Assembly: GCA_963565915.1 (NCBI GenBank)
Contig: OY751485.1
Span: 4,402,001 to 4,466,000 of the forward strand
Reading direction: 5' to 3'
DNA length: 64,000 nucleotides
DNA from: Entoloma clypeatum
Lineage: Eukaryota; Basidiomycota; Agaricomycetes; Agaricales; Entolomataceae
Shown here one piece after another: positions 1-12,190 of the stretch (positions are counted from its first letter, which is position 1; every line of letters starts with the position of its first letter). The notes under the pieces were generated by a model, which saw only the letters and a list, made by a program, of their open reading frames with translations, was not told the DNA's origin and did not search any database. A program made the position numbers and the translations under genes.

Positions 1-999
1 CACTTTCATGATCGAGAATGAGCGTCTCTTTGGGGTATCTGTGTTCTGGTCTTCTTTGACCTCCTCTTTCCTCATATGGCCAATCGCGACAGAGAGCGCA
101 AACAGGAACATGATCAAGTCAAGGAGCCCCATGGGGACCCACCAGGCTGGTATCCACCGAGGTACATGAATCGCGGCGCAAATTCGGATTGTTGGGTAAG
201 GCTCTACGGTCACTTTCGGTTGGATAATGGGGAATCAGCTATTTCCTCATCTCAAAGTAACAACTGTAGACTGACCTTTCAGAGAATGGTACCCGACGAT
301 CAGAAGGCCACTTATGCCTAATATTTGAATTACAAACAAGAATATCAGGACGTTCCTCCAAGTCGCTTTGTAGTACCGAGCACCCCGATACATCGCTATC
401 AGCCGTATGAGGAGCATCCCTGGTGATGGTTCGTATTGCCTTCATCGTAGCCAAACGAGGGATAACGATGGCATGCACTTACATTGCATGGCAAAGAGGA
501 GGCAGCTCGTGGCCCATCCGTGAAACTGATGATACAGAGAGCCTAAGTTGTTGCAAATATCATTCATGGTGCGAATTTGATTACTGGGTCCGATAACTCA
601 CAACTAATGATGGAGCGAAGAAGGCGCCTTCAGGTCTGAGAAACTCAGGCAAAACATAGGACATACTTCTGGGAGAGCATCAAACAATAAGACTAACACG
701 TATGACAGAAAGATGGTTTGTTTGACTCACAGCGAGCGAGATATCGGGTGTGAAGAGTACTCGAGTCCAGTTAAGTCATGAAGAAGTTGCATAGGTTGAA
801 AAGCCGCCTCACCGATTGATGTGACTCTGCATCACGAAGGCTGTCTTGAACTTTATGATAACCATGATAAAGGGTCAACCTCGCTCACAGTAATAACAAG
901 TCCCCTAAATATCTAACCTGGTAAAATGTTAATCAACAGTGCGACGGAAAGTAGACTTGGATTACTCACGACAATGTACAGAGCGCTCGTGACAGACAT
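1..999 (-). CDS. DUF6533-like multi-pass membrane protein, 3' end outside window
   Basis: Two neighbouring minus-strand exons can be read. One (about 245-440) gives a helix with MLLIRLIAMYRGARYYKATW followed by a hydrophobic stretch ending GLLIVGYHSL. The next (about 1-215) contains ICAAIHVP, then WWVPMGLLDLIMFLFALSV and the loop RRSFSIMKV, and runs off the left edge. A charged loop (AMYR) after a helix and an RSxxxxxxV segment before the last helix are typical, as I recall, of the fungal seven-helix DUF6533 proteins. A possible first exon starts with ATG at 999 and a small exon may lie near 480-570, but the 5' structure is not resolved. Function of the family is unknown; a membrane receptor or sensor role would be a guess. 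Confidence 0.5.
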
Positions 1000-2472
1000 T
1001 TGCTTCCGCTGGCAAGCAATAGGTCAATCACTGCTACAAGAGCATCCGCTATCGCTCACCCAGATGAGAGCTATCTCTTGGGTAAAGATGATGCAATGAT
1101 CATATATGGTACATGCAAGCGCGATAACTAAAAGTTGAAAACGGCACCGTCAGACATCTTCCATCACTTGTTGGCTATGCACCTACGTTGACAGATATGT
1201 AGCCATTTTAAATCTTCCGTGTACATGTTGATACGAGCAAGGTCAGGTAGGGTCGAAGTCGTCATATCGTTCGCCGCTTGTTTTGGTCTCGTCCCAGGAG
1301 GAAATCGGTGTCTCTGTGGACCCTCCTTGCAAGGTATTTAACTTTTTTTTTACAATCCAGCCGGCTGAAATTAACTCTTGATGATTACGCGCCATGCGCT
1401 CCGCCGCGAGGACGGCCAAACGCTGCAAACCTTGTCGAAAACGGAAGGACGAACATCCAAAAGAATTTCGCTCCAAATTCGACACGACATGTCCCAACAT
1501 TTGCGGTCATGAGGCGCGTCTCTATATCAGTGCACAACGAGGCTCAACTCGTAGCTGATATGGCCCTGGATAGATGGACACAAAAATTGGAAGACCCTGA
1601 GTGGCATTGACAAAGTCTTGGCTTGGCTTTGAACATTTTTGGGGGGTTGGCAAAGTAGAATCGTAGATGTCCGTGAACAGAGGAGCTACGGTGGGCGCAT
1701 CACCGGATTTTTTGAGAGGCCGTTCGCCCAGAATGCCGAAATTACTGAAGGAATGCGGGTGGTTTAGGCAGGGCCGCGGGGCCGCATGGCAACCTCATGT
1801 AGCGAACAATGTGAATCCCTTTCGACACGGAAATTTTTGTGTTCATCTCCGGTGATCGCAGTCAAGGCGAACAGGAGCAGAGAGGAGTTTGCTGAGGTGG
1901 AGATGCAGGGTCGGGTGTAGATGATATTTTTTTTCTTTCAAATCGAACGATATGTCCACGGAATACGCCGACTGTCGACAGGACCCATACAGCATGCAAG
2001 GACCGCGAGGCAGCGTTATTTTTGCCGTACAGAACGAGAATTGAAGCCAAGTTGAAGTGACTGCAAGCGCCATTTGAGAGCAGGGAACTCGGAGTGGGGC
2101 TCGAATCCAGCTTGAATTGCCCAGAAATTAGCAGACTTTGGCACCCACAAAGATCCATTACATTCGCATAGATTTTGCGTAAGGACACCCTCCTAGCATG
2201 AACAAGACCACCTACGTCCAGGGGTGGATGCCTGAGCGGATGAGGACGGGCCTCGAAGTGGAGCAAAGCGACGTCGTAAACAGCGGGCAAACGTAGACTC
2301 CATTGACAGTTCAAAGCCCACGATACAATCACTACACACGACGTGCCGGCAAGGTCCGATACAGGGGTTCACCCTGAATAACGATAAACACAACATTTTA
2401 AAGAGAACAAGATCGCCTTTCGATCAAGCCACCTGCTTAATCGCTTAGCGCTGACATCCAGATGTTTGTCAA
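1000..2472. other. No recognisable gene
   Basis: Several open frames of 60-150 codons exist on both strands (for example 1278-1610 plus, 1862-2332 minus), but none shows a family motif, a convincing start with splice context, or similarity to another part of the window. I read this as intergenic sequence with the downstream flank of BET2. Confidence 0.4.
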
Positions 2473-3836
2473 CTAAGGTCTCCGTTCAAGGGCTTGCCAT
2501 CCTTTTCTCAGACCTTTGGCCTCTATGACATCGGCAGGCATACAGTATACAGGGTCCAGATCCACAAGGCCCGGATATCCCAGGAGAGAAAGACCTGCAC
2601 GTAATCAGCACCGTAAAGGACGACCGAAAAAGGGGCTTACCAGCAACCCCAAAAAGGGTGTGGAAGACGTCAACCATATCCCCTGGTCTGTCCGCGATTC
2701 CTCCGCCCTCTAGATCCTGAGCAGACAAAATGAAGTCTGTGAGCTTCTTGTCGTCGATCCACGGTATCTTGTTCAGAATTGCCAGCGAGGACAATACCCA
2801 GAAACTGTAGCACACCTTTTCGTACGAAAAAGGGCGATTTTCAACTCAGGTCAAAGAATTCCAGAACGCGGCAGCGAGGAACAGGAACACACATCTTCTA
2901 ACTTCTCGGGTCGCCCGTTCAACCCTCCATTGGGCAGCTGGCGCTCGGATAGCCACCACCCCAACGCTTCCTGGTCTACCTCATTTAGTCGATCGAGGAT
3001 CGCCAGGGCGCTCACGCAAACAAACACTGTGTGGAGTCGAAAGTGAGGTCTTTCGCTCACCCCTTGTTATGGAAACTTCAACGGACCTTGAGCTGCGTGG
3101 CTTTCTGCTCCGGCAACACTTCCGAACCCACCGTCGAAATTCCTGCAGCTGACGATATAGTCGGCCGCTTTCTGCTTGCCCTCGTCCCCCAGATTACCCA
3201 GACGCCCGAGGAGAGATAGTGCGCTGATGGCACAGTAGCTGAACCGCGTGTCGATTTCGCCGAACGAGTCGCCTGCGAAGACGCCGGAGGGTTGTTGGAG
3301 AGATAGGATGACTGAGGTGAGAGAAGAAAATGTCAAGCTTGAGGAGGGGATGAGGCGTCTGGGGAAAGTTACATTGCACGACACGCGGGACATCCATTCG
3401 GTCGAGTGCATCATGGATAACCAGGATCTGGATGGCGCTAAGCGTGGAGAGGAGATGGGCGTCGTGTTCCGGGTGTGCACCGAATGCGCCTGGTGTTGAT
3501 ATCGCGACTCAGTGTTGATTCAGAGATGGTTGATAGTTCGAGACACGCAAACCTGCCTCATCGTCCCAACAGCTCATTACGAAATCTATCATCTCCTCCC
3601 TATCTAATGCATCCTTGTGCCTCATGATACATAGGGCCGTCAGACCCCAGTAGACGGCATTGAGCCGAAGATGGGCCGTTAGATGATACGCGAGTTCGTC
3701 TTTGTTCTGGTGTGATTACAATGAAAACCTGGAAGGGAGTGGAGGGGAGTCTTACTTGGCCTAAAGACTTTATGTATGCGACGTGAAGGGGGATATTGAG
3801 TTGCGAGCTAGATGCGGAGGAGATGCTGGAAGCCAT
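2473..3836 (-). CDS. BET2: Rab geranylgeranyltransferase (type II) beta subunit
   Basis: Catalytic beta subunit of the enzyme that adds geranylgeranyl groups to C-terminal cysteines of Rab GTPases with an alpha subunit and an escort protein. Start ATG at 3836 ([10 protein letters not shown]); at least five short introns follow. Readable pieces in order: [57 protein letters not shown] with the prenyltransferase repeat core [27 protein letters not shown] followed by [10 protein letters not shown], holding the Asp and Cys zinc ligands; [11 protein letters not shown] with the zinc-ligand His; and the C-terminal [19 protein letters not shown]. The repeated GGxxG(R) alpha-alpha barrel motifs and the three zinc ligands are all present, and no frameshift was seen. 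Confidence 0.92.
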
Positions 3837-4133
3837 GGTGGTTAGACTCAGGTGAGATGGCCATGCAATGATCTGATCTAATCGGTATTGTCATTCGCGA
3901 TTTACACATTACAGTTACTACTAAGTACTATGTATGTAAAGCACTGGTTTCCAACGGAATTTCTTTTTGGCGAGATGGATCTCCCGGAAAGGTTCGAAAA
4001 GGCACTGCAGTCTTCTCAAAAATTCTCCGAATGCGTTTCAGAAGCCCGATCTTGGAACGGCTCTGGGCATATACCGACTGGGCTGGGCTTTCAATAGCAA
4101 CGCGTAACCATCCTCAAGGACATTAACCGGATA

Positions 4134-4749
4134 TCAATCGTCAAGGTTGATGGCGCGTCCGAACTTCGCATACAGCGTTACTTTCAAATCCTTCATCTGA
4201 CTCTCACAATCTGAGGTTGAGGCCGATAACGACAATATTCGGTCCTCGACGGCAGACTGATCCTTTTGGAGGCGCTTCAAGGCGCGGGGGAGGGGCAGGT
4301 GCAGAAGTGCATCGCCGACTCTATATCTGCAGGGCTGGTGAATTGACAGTTGGACGTAAGGGATGGTATGAGGCCGTACAGGACTATCTTGTCCTCATCT
4401 GCCAGTTCCAGATCGACCCCGAGATCATCCAGGGCCTCTTTCTCCTGCTGTTTGATTTTGGAGTAGATGTGTGTGCATAATCAAAGACGACTGTACCTTC
4501 AGCTCTTGAAGTTTTTCCTCTAAATTCCGCATACGCGTATTCAGCTTGGAGAAAGTGTTGATTCGCTGTTGATCCTCTGTATATCAGCTGTCAACGATCT
4601 TTCAAAAGAGGACGATCGAGATGCACAGACCCCAGGTGACTTCAGCGGCATCGTCGTTCTCCTCGTCCTGCGCGAGCTAAGGCATATCGTTCTGCATCGT
4701 CAGTGATGATAAACAGTCCAGAGAAACACACCATGCGCATGTTGTTCAT
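4134..4749 (-). CDS. GIM3: Prefoldin subunit 4
   Basis: Beta-type subunit of the hexameric cytosolic prefoldin co-chaperone that passes unfolded actin and tubulin to the CCT chaperonin. Start ATG at 4749 gives MNNMRM, then an intron beginning gtgtgt; exon 2 reads LAQDEENDDAAEVTW; exon 3 reads EDQQRINTFSKLNTRMRNLE and continues as a coiled coil; the last exons give RLQKDQSAVEDR and KVTLYAKFGRAINLDD before the stop at 4134-4136. The EVTWEDQQ(R)IN opening, the long heptad-rich helices and the LYAKFGxxINL(D/E) ending are diagnostic of PFDN4. The gene is divergent from the S1P lyase gene, with only 89 bp between the two start codons. Confidence 0.93.
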
Positions 4750-4838
4750 GATGGTGCCGAGACGCGATGAATTATTTCACGTGCACATTTCTTGCTTGAT
4801 TTATGGACCTACGGACACTTGGCTCCCGGTCCACACAG
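4750..4838. promoter_or_regulatory. Short bidirectional promoter between prefoldin 4 and S1P lyase
   Basis: The ATG of the minus-strand prefoldin gene (4749) and the likely ATG of the plus-strand lyase gene (4839) are separated by 89 bp, so both 5' leaders and core promoters must overlap or lie inside the neighbouring gene. No clear TATA box is visible. If the lyase starts at an upstream ATG in the same frame (4803) the space is shorter still. Confidence 0.45.
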
Positions 4839-7208
4839 ATGGCGACGTCCACCCTCCGCACAAAGGCGACTGCTCTCGTCAGCGCCCCGCTCGTCTCCAA
4901 GGTTTTCGAGAATGCAAAGACCGTTCTCTTCTTCTACATCCTCCTCACCCACACGATCAAAGCACAGCGTCACCTTCGTGCACGCGGGGTAGCATCCTCT
5001 GCACGCGAAATCTACCTCTGGATCGCTCAGGTGAGTGTTAACCGAGCACCTAGCAGGAATGTACACTAAACCCCAATCGGTGCTCAGCATGTCATCCGCC
5101 TCCTCCTCCGCCTCCCTTCCACTTCCCAAAAAGTCGAAACGCAGATGAACCAGGCGAAACTCGACATAGAGAACAAGCTAGTCCCGAAGGGTGCGGACGT
5201 CGTGCGGCACCTCACTCTCCCGCCTCAGGGAAAGACGGCGGAATGGATACTCGCCCAGATGGATGTTATGGACACCGAGCTCGTCGGGAACAAAACCAAC
5301 TGGCGCCACGGGAAGCTGTCTGGCGCTGTCTACCGTGCGCGTGTTTCCTCTGCCTCGCCAACAATTTCCCCATCAAAAACTCATCCTTGTGTTCTGCAGA
5401 CGGCGGCGAAGAGCTCGAGCAACTCATCGTCGCGGCTTACCAGCGCTACTGCGTCTCGAACCCCCTCCACCCCGACGTCTTCCCCGCTGTGCGCAAGATG
5501 GAGGCCGAGATCGTCTCCATGTGCCTCAACTTATACAACAACCCGAACGGCGCAGGGACGATGACGTCTGGAGGCACAGAGTCCATCATCATGGCCGTCA
5601 AGACCTACAGAGACTGGGCACGCGCTGTCAAGGGTATTACAGAGCCGGAAATGTGCGGTTCTTGCATTGATTTTCTGCATCCCCTTATTTATGAGAGTGC
5701 AGGATTATTCCGGAATCTGCTCATGCAGCCTTCGACAAGGGCGCAACATACCTCAAGATCAAGGTGCACAGCGTCCCCGTCGACCCATACACGCGCAAAG
5801 TAGATCTCAAACGCGTCAAACGCGCAATGTTCGTGCCATCCCCTTCCCTATGTTACCTCAGCCTGACACACGTCAAAACAGAAATGCAAACACCATCATG
5901 GTATGTTATTTTTGAATCTTTGTTCGAAACTCTGTTATTTATTCCTTTCGACAGCTTGTGGGCTCTGCGATTAACTTCCCGGACGGATGTGAAGACGACA
6001 TTCCCGCTCTTGCGGCGCTTGCAGCTGCGTATAACATCGGACTCCACGTTGATTGCTGTCTGGGCAGTTTCATCGTGCCATACCTCGAGAGGGCTGGCTT
6101 GGCCGATGGTGAGAACGGAGAGTTTAAGCTGCAGCCGTTTGATTTCCGGGTGCACGGCGTTACCAGCATCAGCTGCGATACACATAAAGTGCGCAATGTT
6201 CATTTGTTTTTATTTCCGCTGCTGAATGTGGTCTTGGTCTCATAGTACGGGTTTGCACCGAAAGTACTGTTTTTCGCATGCGTGTGCTTTTCATCTTGTT
6301 GAAACTTATTGTGGGATTTCAGGGCACATCGGTTATAATGTACCGCGATGCAGAGCTGCGGCGGTATCAATATTATGTGAATCCTCACTGGTCTGGTACG
6401 TGATCGATCTCCATCTTCGATTGATTCGTCTCATGTACCTTCTATAAAGGTGGTGTTTATGGTAGCCCAAGCCTATCAGGTTCTCGGTGTGTCTAGTCTT
6501 CTTGGCATAGTAGTACGAACATGCGAACCAATTCCTTCCAAGACCCGGTGCTTTGATCGCAGGAACATGGGCAGTCATGCAGCACATCGGTGATGAGTAA
6601 GGGTCGCCACAAAAATCTCGCAGAAGTTGCCCATTCGTATCTGACATTGTTCCAGAGGCTATCTGGAATACTGCCGGTCTATAGTCACGACCGCACGCAC
6701 GATCGCCAAAACGATCAAGTCGTCGATTCCAGAGCTGTATGTCCTCGGATCTCCACCTGCGTCGGTCGTCGCTTTTGGATCGAAGCACCCCAAGGTGAAC
6801 GTGCTGGAGGTGGGCGATGCGATGGCAAGCCGCGGGTGGCATTTGAACGCGCTTTCGAATCCACCCGCGGTGCATATTGCCTGTACGGTGAGTTTTATTT
6901 TTACTTTATTCCATCAACTTTATTCTTCGTTTGTGATTGACGGCGCTTTGCTTTGTTCGTCTTTGACAGCGCTTGACGGTATCGATGGTGGACAACTTCA
7001 TTGCAGATCTGAAAGACGCGGTAACGGAAGCCAAGGTTTCTCCGTCTGGTAAGGGGACCATGGTTGCTGTCTATGGCAAGTCAAATCTGCGGTGCTTCCT
7101 ATGTTTCGGCTGACTTTTATTTTAGGTCTCGGGCAGTCTAGTGCTGTTGGTCCCTCGATGGTTGGCGAGTTGGCGACAGCATTTTTGGACACGCTATATA
7201 AGGCGTGA
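4839..7208 (+). CDS. DPL1: Sphingosine-1-phosphate lyase (PLP-dependent, ER membrane)
   Basis: Cleaves sphingosine (long-chain base) 1-phosphate to a fatty aldehyde and phosphoethanolamine, the exit step of sphingolipid breakdown. Start chosen at ATG 4839 ([10 protein letters not shown]); a hydrophobic segment [12 protein letters not shown] forms the N-terminal anchor. About ten introns; the joined exons read [38 protein letters not shown], the PLP-phosphate site [37 protein letters not shown], and SCDTHK with YGFAPKG. The Schiff-base lysine codon (6186-6188) sits exactly at an exon end. Later exons give [15 protein letters not shown] and, near the C-terminus, [15 protein letters not shown]; the stop is at 7206-7208. 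Every junction keeps frame, so the gene appears functional, with a length near 545 residues as usual for the family. Confidence 0.94.
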
Positions 7209-7572
7209 GCTTCGTGAGGCTGTTCTGCTGTTGCGTCCGCGTGATGAGTGGCCGTGCATATCTAATAATACATCTTACTCATAAAAACGATTTTCGTTCT
7301 ACATTGATATGCAAGTAATGGATGAATGAATGTGTGGATAAGAAGATTGAGTTACAGGGTACGAAAGTGCCAGGTAGCGGCGACCGGACATACAAAGAGG
7401 CTTGCCGAATCGGGGGGCAAGATCTCGTGAAAATCTTTTTGGGGGGTACCGCCGGCGCGGCATTTAAGGACTCGGCCCGGGTGAATCATAGGAGTGCTTC
7501 TGTGAAGTAGTACCTGCTGAAACCCCGGAATGGACCGGCTTGTGAGAAACATATCACCGGCCACCGTATGCC

Positions 7573-9711
7573 ATGGCTTTCGTTCCTCCTCATATACCTT
7601 CAGATGACGTCCATTCACCCCAAAAAATGGCTCGCGACAAGGACACAAAGTCCCGCATCGAAATCTTCCTCGAGACACCCGTCGTCCAGCTCAACGGCGT
7701 CAGCATCGACGTCGAGCCCTCCCGTCTCGCTGGTCATGTTGCTCTCTACCTTGCAGAGGCTACCGCGATCAAAGAGATTACGCTCCACTTCCAGGGGAAA
7801 ACACGTCTCCCCGCTCCTTCTTCTGATGCGTATGTTGTGCTCGATCTTTAGCTATGTACGTACTCACCACCCTCGTCCAGGTTTGCCATGAATGCCGCAC
7901 CCGTCACCCAGGTTTTCTACAGCCACGACTGGTCCTTCCTTGAGGGTGAAAAGAACCACAGCCATACTCTTAAAGCTGGTCGCCATCTCTTTCCTTTCCA
8001 GTTGACCATAGCCGGTTCCCAGCCCTCAACCATCGCCTCCCCTGTCTTTGGAGGTGCTTCCATCGCATACAAGCTACGCGCCGAGGCTGTCAAAGCGGGC
8101 TTTGCTTTCCACAACATCCAAGCCACTCTCCCCGTCCCAATCATCCGTTCCTTTCCTTCAGAGGCTATCGAGTATCAGCAGACAGTCGAGATCGAGAATT
8201 CTTGGGCCCAGAAAATTATGTACTCCGTGACACTCCCCCACAAGGCCTGGGCAATAGGCGACAAAATCACCACCCTACTCAGGTGCTCACCTCTTGCCAA
8301 AGGTGTTTCCGTCCTTAGCGTCAATTCTACCTTGGTGGAGCAGACAATAGTCACCACTCGCCTTGGTCTTTCTCGGGAGTCGTCCAAAACCATCGCCAAT
8401 TCAAGGTATGACATCGTCAATGGTCGTGCTGTCGAGTCTCGCGTGTTCGACCAACACTCGCATCATTCCAAAACCCGCCCTCCTTCTCCTATCACCCCGC
8501 CGTCCACATCTAGTCGCCACCCTAGCCACACCACCGACAGGGATCATACTGCATCTTCGTCCTTCAGCACCTCTACGCAGGCCACCGCAGGTCCCTCCAC
8601 TCCTACCCCCGACTCAAGCGACCTTGTCGATCCAGATAGCTCCGACCTCGTCGCACACATCACCCTCCGCATCCCCCGCAGTGTCACGCCCTCCCACGGC
8701 CTTGAACCCATCATCGTCCACCACCGGATCCGTTGGCACATGCTCATCGCCAACCCTGACGGCCACATCTCTGAGCTCCGCTGCTCGCTGCCGCTCCACC
8801 TCCTCGACCACCGCCTCCTCAACGAATCCCGTGCCTACACTGCCCCCACCCGGCGTCTCCTCCTCGGCGGCCCCGAGGGTCCCAGAGAGCAAGAAGAGGA
8901 AGCGATGCTCCTTCCGAGCTACAGCGCCCACGTCCGCGACAGAGTCGCCAACATGTACCTTCCCGACGCGGCGGCGCTGCGCGTCACCAACCCCTGGCTC
9001 TCGCACGGCGCTAGCCCCACCTTTGAGCTCAATCACTACTTCCCTCCCTCCTCCTCGGGCGTCGCGACGCCGGTCGAGCAACATCAGCCTTTCCTTGGCA
9101 ATCTACCACTTCAACCGGGGGCAGGGGCGGGTACGCCCCTGGACTGGGTGAACGTCGAGCTGCTCCTCTCATTGTCCGGTGGTCAGCCACTGCCCGCGTG
9201 GTCGGACTCGGATCGCACTGGCAGGTCCGAGCCTGCGAGCAGGTGGTCGAGTCGACCGGGGACCCGGCCACCAAGCCTGGAGAGGGCCCCTCGTTCTGGG
9301 GAACACAACAGCAATAACCATGCTACGGGATTGAGCTCGAGCTCGAGTTCTACGTACACTCACGAGACAGCGGGCCGAGCGATGCACAACCTGTTTAAGC
9401 CTTTTGCTTCCGCGGCTTTCCACCCGACGTCTTGGTTTCACAACAGCAATCACAACCACAGCTCAGCCTCCTCCGGAGACTCGGAACATGGACACACCCG
9501 GCAGAACCGTGACACCTCACTGCCTGAGATGGTCGCTGCTCAACCGCAGTCGAACACCCCCACGGACACCGCGGTGTTGCTCCACCGCGCGTTCACAGAG
9601 ACGCCAGACTATGCGGTGGCGGCGAGGGGTTTCCTTGGTGGGGTGCCGCCGTTGACGAGCATGGAGGGGTTGCCGTCGTACGAGGAGACGCAAAGAACGA
9701 TCGATGTATGA
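7573..9711 (+). CDS. Alpha-arrestin (arrestin-related trafficking adaptor)
   Basis: Two exons, 7573-7829 and 7881-9711, joined by a 51-nt intron (gtatgt...ccag), giving about 695 residues. The N-terminal half is an arrestin-N domain: IEIFLETPVVQLNGVSIDVE, then GHVALYLAEATAIKEITLHF, FYSHDWSFLEG and HTLKAGRHLFPFQL. An arrestin-C-like part follows around VTLPHKAWAIGDKI. A long Ser/Thr/Pro-rich linker and a disordered C-terminus follow. Fungal alpha-arrestins recruit the HECT ubiquitin ligase Rsp5 to membrane transporters through PY-type motifs; here two LPSY motifs are present (LLPSYSAH and, close to the end, GLPSYEET) instead of PPxY. An alternative start at 7627 (MARDKD) is possible. GC-rich codon use makes long antisense open frames, which are not genes. 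Confidence 0.88.
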
Positions 9712-9939
9712 TGAGTTCCTTCCAGCTTCTCCTTTCCTTTCTCTGTTCCGGATTGTTGTTGGCCTTGTGATGGACTTGTGCTGCATATTTTTATGTTAAA
9801 TATAGAATATAGACTTGCATTCTATGTACTCTGATATCACACTGTAGGATTGCATGAATTGATGATGTATAGAATGTTGTTAGGTTATAGAATATGTATT
9901 AGTTTTATTCCAGTAGGTTTCAAATATCATCTCTCCTCG

Positions 9940-11741
9940 GCCATACAGACCTGAGGATCCTAGGAAGGATGGGTCCTGATCTTCTTTCTTTGGAACACCT
10001 GGATAACCATGTCAAGAGAGTCGCACAAAAGCATCCTGGGAGAAACAGATCGACGGGTCGGGAACCGGTTCCACGAGACAAGGCTGATTGACATGACAGG
10101 TTCCATGTGGAACTAGCCTCGACATCCTCTTGCTGCTCTGTCGGTCGCTTGCCCTCTTTGGTGCGCCCGTCGTGGTTGCCTTGGCCCTTTTCGACCTGTG
10201 CTTCTGCGATCCTGTCGGCTTCATCCATCGTCCTTTCCTTTGGGCGCTGTCATTCTCGGCGGCTGCGGCTTTCCATTGCGAAAAGCTCTTCACAAGGTCC
10301 AGCTGCAAATTGACATTCATAATCGATGCATTTCATCATTCAAACGGCGACGCACTGCACACATGCAGCAAAATTTCCAAAAATGTAAGGAATCTAACAT
10401 AACAAGTTGAGAACTCACTTCAAGTTCTCCGCGCCGAAAATTGCCTGATCAACTCGATCGGGTGTGAGTCCCTTGTGCGAGCGCTTACGGTGATATTCTT
10501 TTTGTATCTCGGTTTCTGTGAATGCTCGGCCCAGCTCGGCCCTCAACGCGATTCGGGCCCCAATATTTGGTCGCCCATTTTTTTCTCCAAGAGCTCTCCG
10601 ACCCGAGCGACGCGGACCCGAAAATGGAAAGGAAAAAAATTATAGCAACTGAACAGATTTAGACGAAGATAACCGAAATGTTCCTGCGCGCTCCATTCTT
10701 GGGGTGTACTCGAGAGGCGGAGCGAGAGCGATCTTGCATTGGCCGTGGTATTTCCAGAACCCCCCTCCTTTTTCAATTGCGAGACATGACGCGCCTTATC
10801 TGGTCCGGTTTGGGGTGGGGTGGCCCGGGCGAGTCAGCTACCTTGTAGAAGAGGCCAGGTGAGCTGGCACGCATCTGCGGTCCGAAGGGATTCATGTCCA
10901 GATTCGGGTACATAATATTGTTGTGGCGATGTTGATTCAGCATCTCCTGGCGGATCGTGAGGCAAGTCTTCCGTTTCCTCCGTAGGTCGCGGAGAGATAT
11001 TTTCTGGAAACGGTGGACGAGAGCGTGGCCGCATCCAGTGGAATCGGGGGGTCGGATCGAATCCTACGAGGCGCATTCTGTCCCTGGCGGTGTCCAAGCT
11101 GAAAGCCAACGCTTCGCAGATCTTGGCTCGGGGCAGAGAAGAGGAAGTTTGACACGTACAGAAACTCGAAAAGGCTGAAACACCCACCAACGTTGCTAAG
11201 TTTCCTGAGTTTCTCAATCTCCTCAGCTACAACGTCGGCTGCAAAGGTCTGAACCGCCTGCCGTATACAGATTGACTTCGACTGCAACCAGGAACACTCT
11301 CTGACGCTTCGCCGGTCGTCGTTCAAGGGCATGAGATTGACCATTCCCCTCTTGATGAACGAGCCTTGAGGTAGTCTATCTGTTGCTGTCCTGGTTGGAG
11401 CCCATAGACACGACGATCGAGGTGGGGCGAGAAACAACGACGTACAGATTCTGGATGAGGAAGAGAAGAAGGCATGTATCTGCCTGAACTTAAGAGCCGA
11501 AACCGGCACGCGAAAACTTGGAGAATAACGAACCTTCACGACTGTATGGCTTTACGCTTCCTTCTTGGCCGACCATCAATTTCTGTTCGGACTCGACTGA
11601 CTCGATATATCGGGCCTCCCCCAAATCATCTTCCGAGTTGAGCAGAGGGTTATGCTTGGAATCATGCCCTTTCACAATTGTCTTCCGGATGTTCTCGTCC
11701 TTGCAGAACAAATTTCGGCCATCAACGCTGGCGGCTGGCAT
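9940..11741 (-). pseudogene. Decayed DUF6697-type paralogue of the gene at 12,191-14,862
   Basis: Segments of the neighbouring gene recur here in the same order but in changing frames: RPAKRQRVFLVAVEV, then EEIEKLRKL in another frame; ARDRMRLVGFDPTP; IPLDAATLSSTVSRKYLSAT one frame away; NIMYPNLDMNPFGPQM and SSPGLFYKV in the third frame; and QLDLVKSF near the 3' end. Compared with the partner there is an extra base after the codon for DPTP, a two-base loss before the ATCCGCCAGG segment, and a further shift near 11,270. A divergent upstream piece around 11,560-11,741 (GRNLFCKDENIRKTIVKG) may match the partner's repeat exons. No single splice arrangement restores the whole domain, so I read it as a pseudogene left by tandem duplication. 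Confidence 0.7.
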
Positions 11742-12190
11742 GTCGCAGGCTTGTTTTCTACCAATGAATCGTTAGCCTCGCGCGTCCTCCCATGGAAATT
11801 TACGTTCCTATGTGTTGTCGTCTGTTACTGTTTACTTCGCTTCTGAAGCGTACGTTGAACACCAACAGGTCGTGATATACATGATTGATCCCTTACCTCC
11901 TTTGGTGGGCATGACGGTCATGGGAAGCTGAGGGTATCCTTGAGTCTACTACTTTTTCCATCCTCTTCTCTCTTGCTTGGCTACTAGGGCCAAGGAATGA
12001 GGGGGGGCCTACAGTCCGTGCATTCGATCGTGATACTCCTTTCATTGGATGGGCTTTCTAGCTGTGGTGGACATGAACCAGATTCAAATCATTTTTGACA
12101 ACAACACCTGCGAGAATAAATAAAGCTAATGATAAGCAAGGACCAACCATGACAAGAACACCCTCCATTCAGCAAGACCGAATCTCCAAA
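11742..12190. other. Intergenic spacer between tandem DUF6697 copies
   Basis: No open frame with family motifs. It should hold the 3' flank of the intact copy and the 5' remains of the decayed copy. Confidence 0.4.

Noticed and set aside
2193..2396. RING-like minus-strand segment (PCRHVVCSDC)
   Set aside because: Only one half of a Cys/His pattern, no partner pairs at the right spacing, no ATG with splice context.
8363..9274. Several long ORFs overlapping the arrestin gene
   Set aside because: Frame shadows of a GC-rich coding exon; the arrestin frame alone has domain motifs.
10280..10330. A simple intron explanation for the frame change before QLDLVKSF in the left DUF6697 copy
   Set aside because: tttgcag could serve as an acceptor there, but the frame changes in the core domain (about 11,040 and 10,965) remain unexplained, so the copy is still called a pseudogene.
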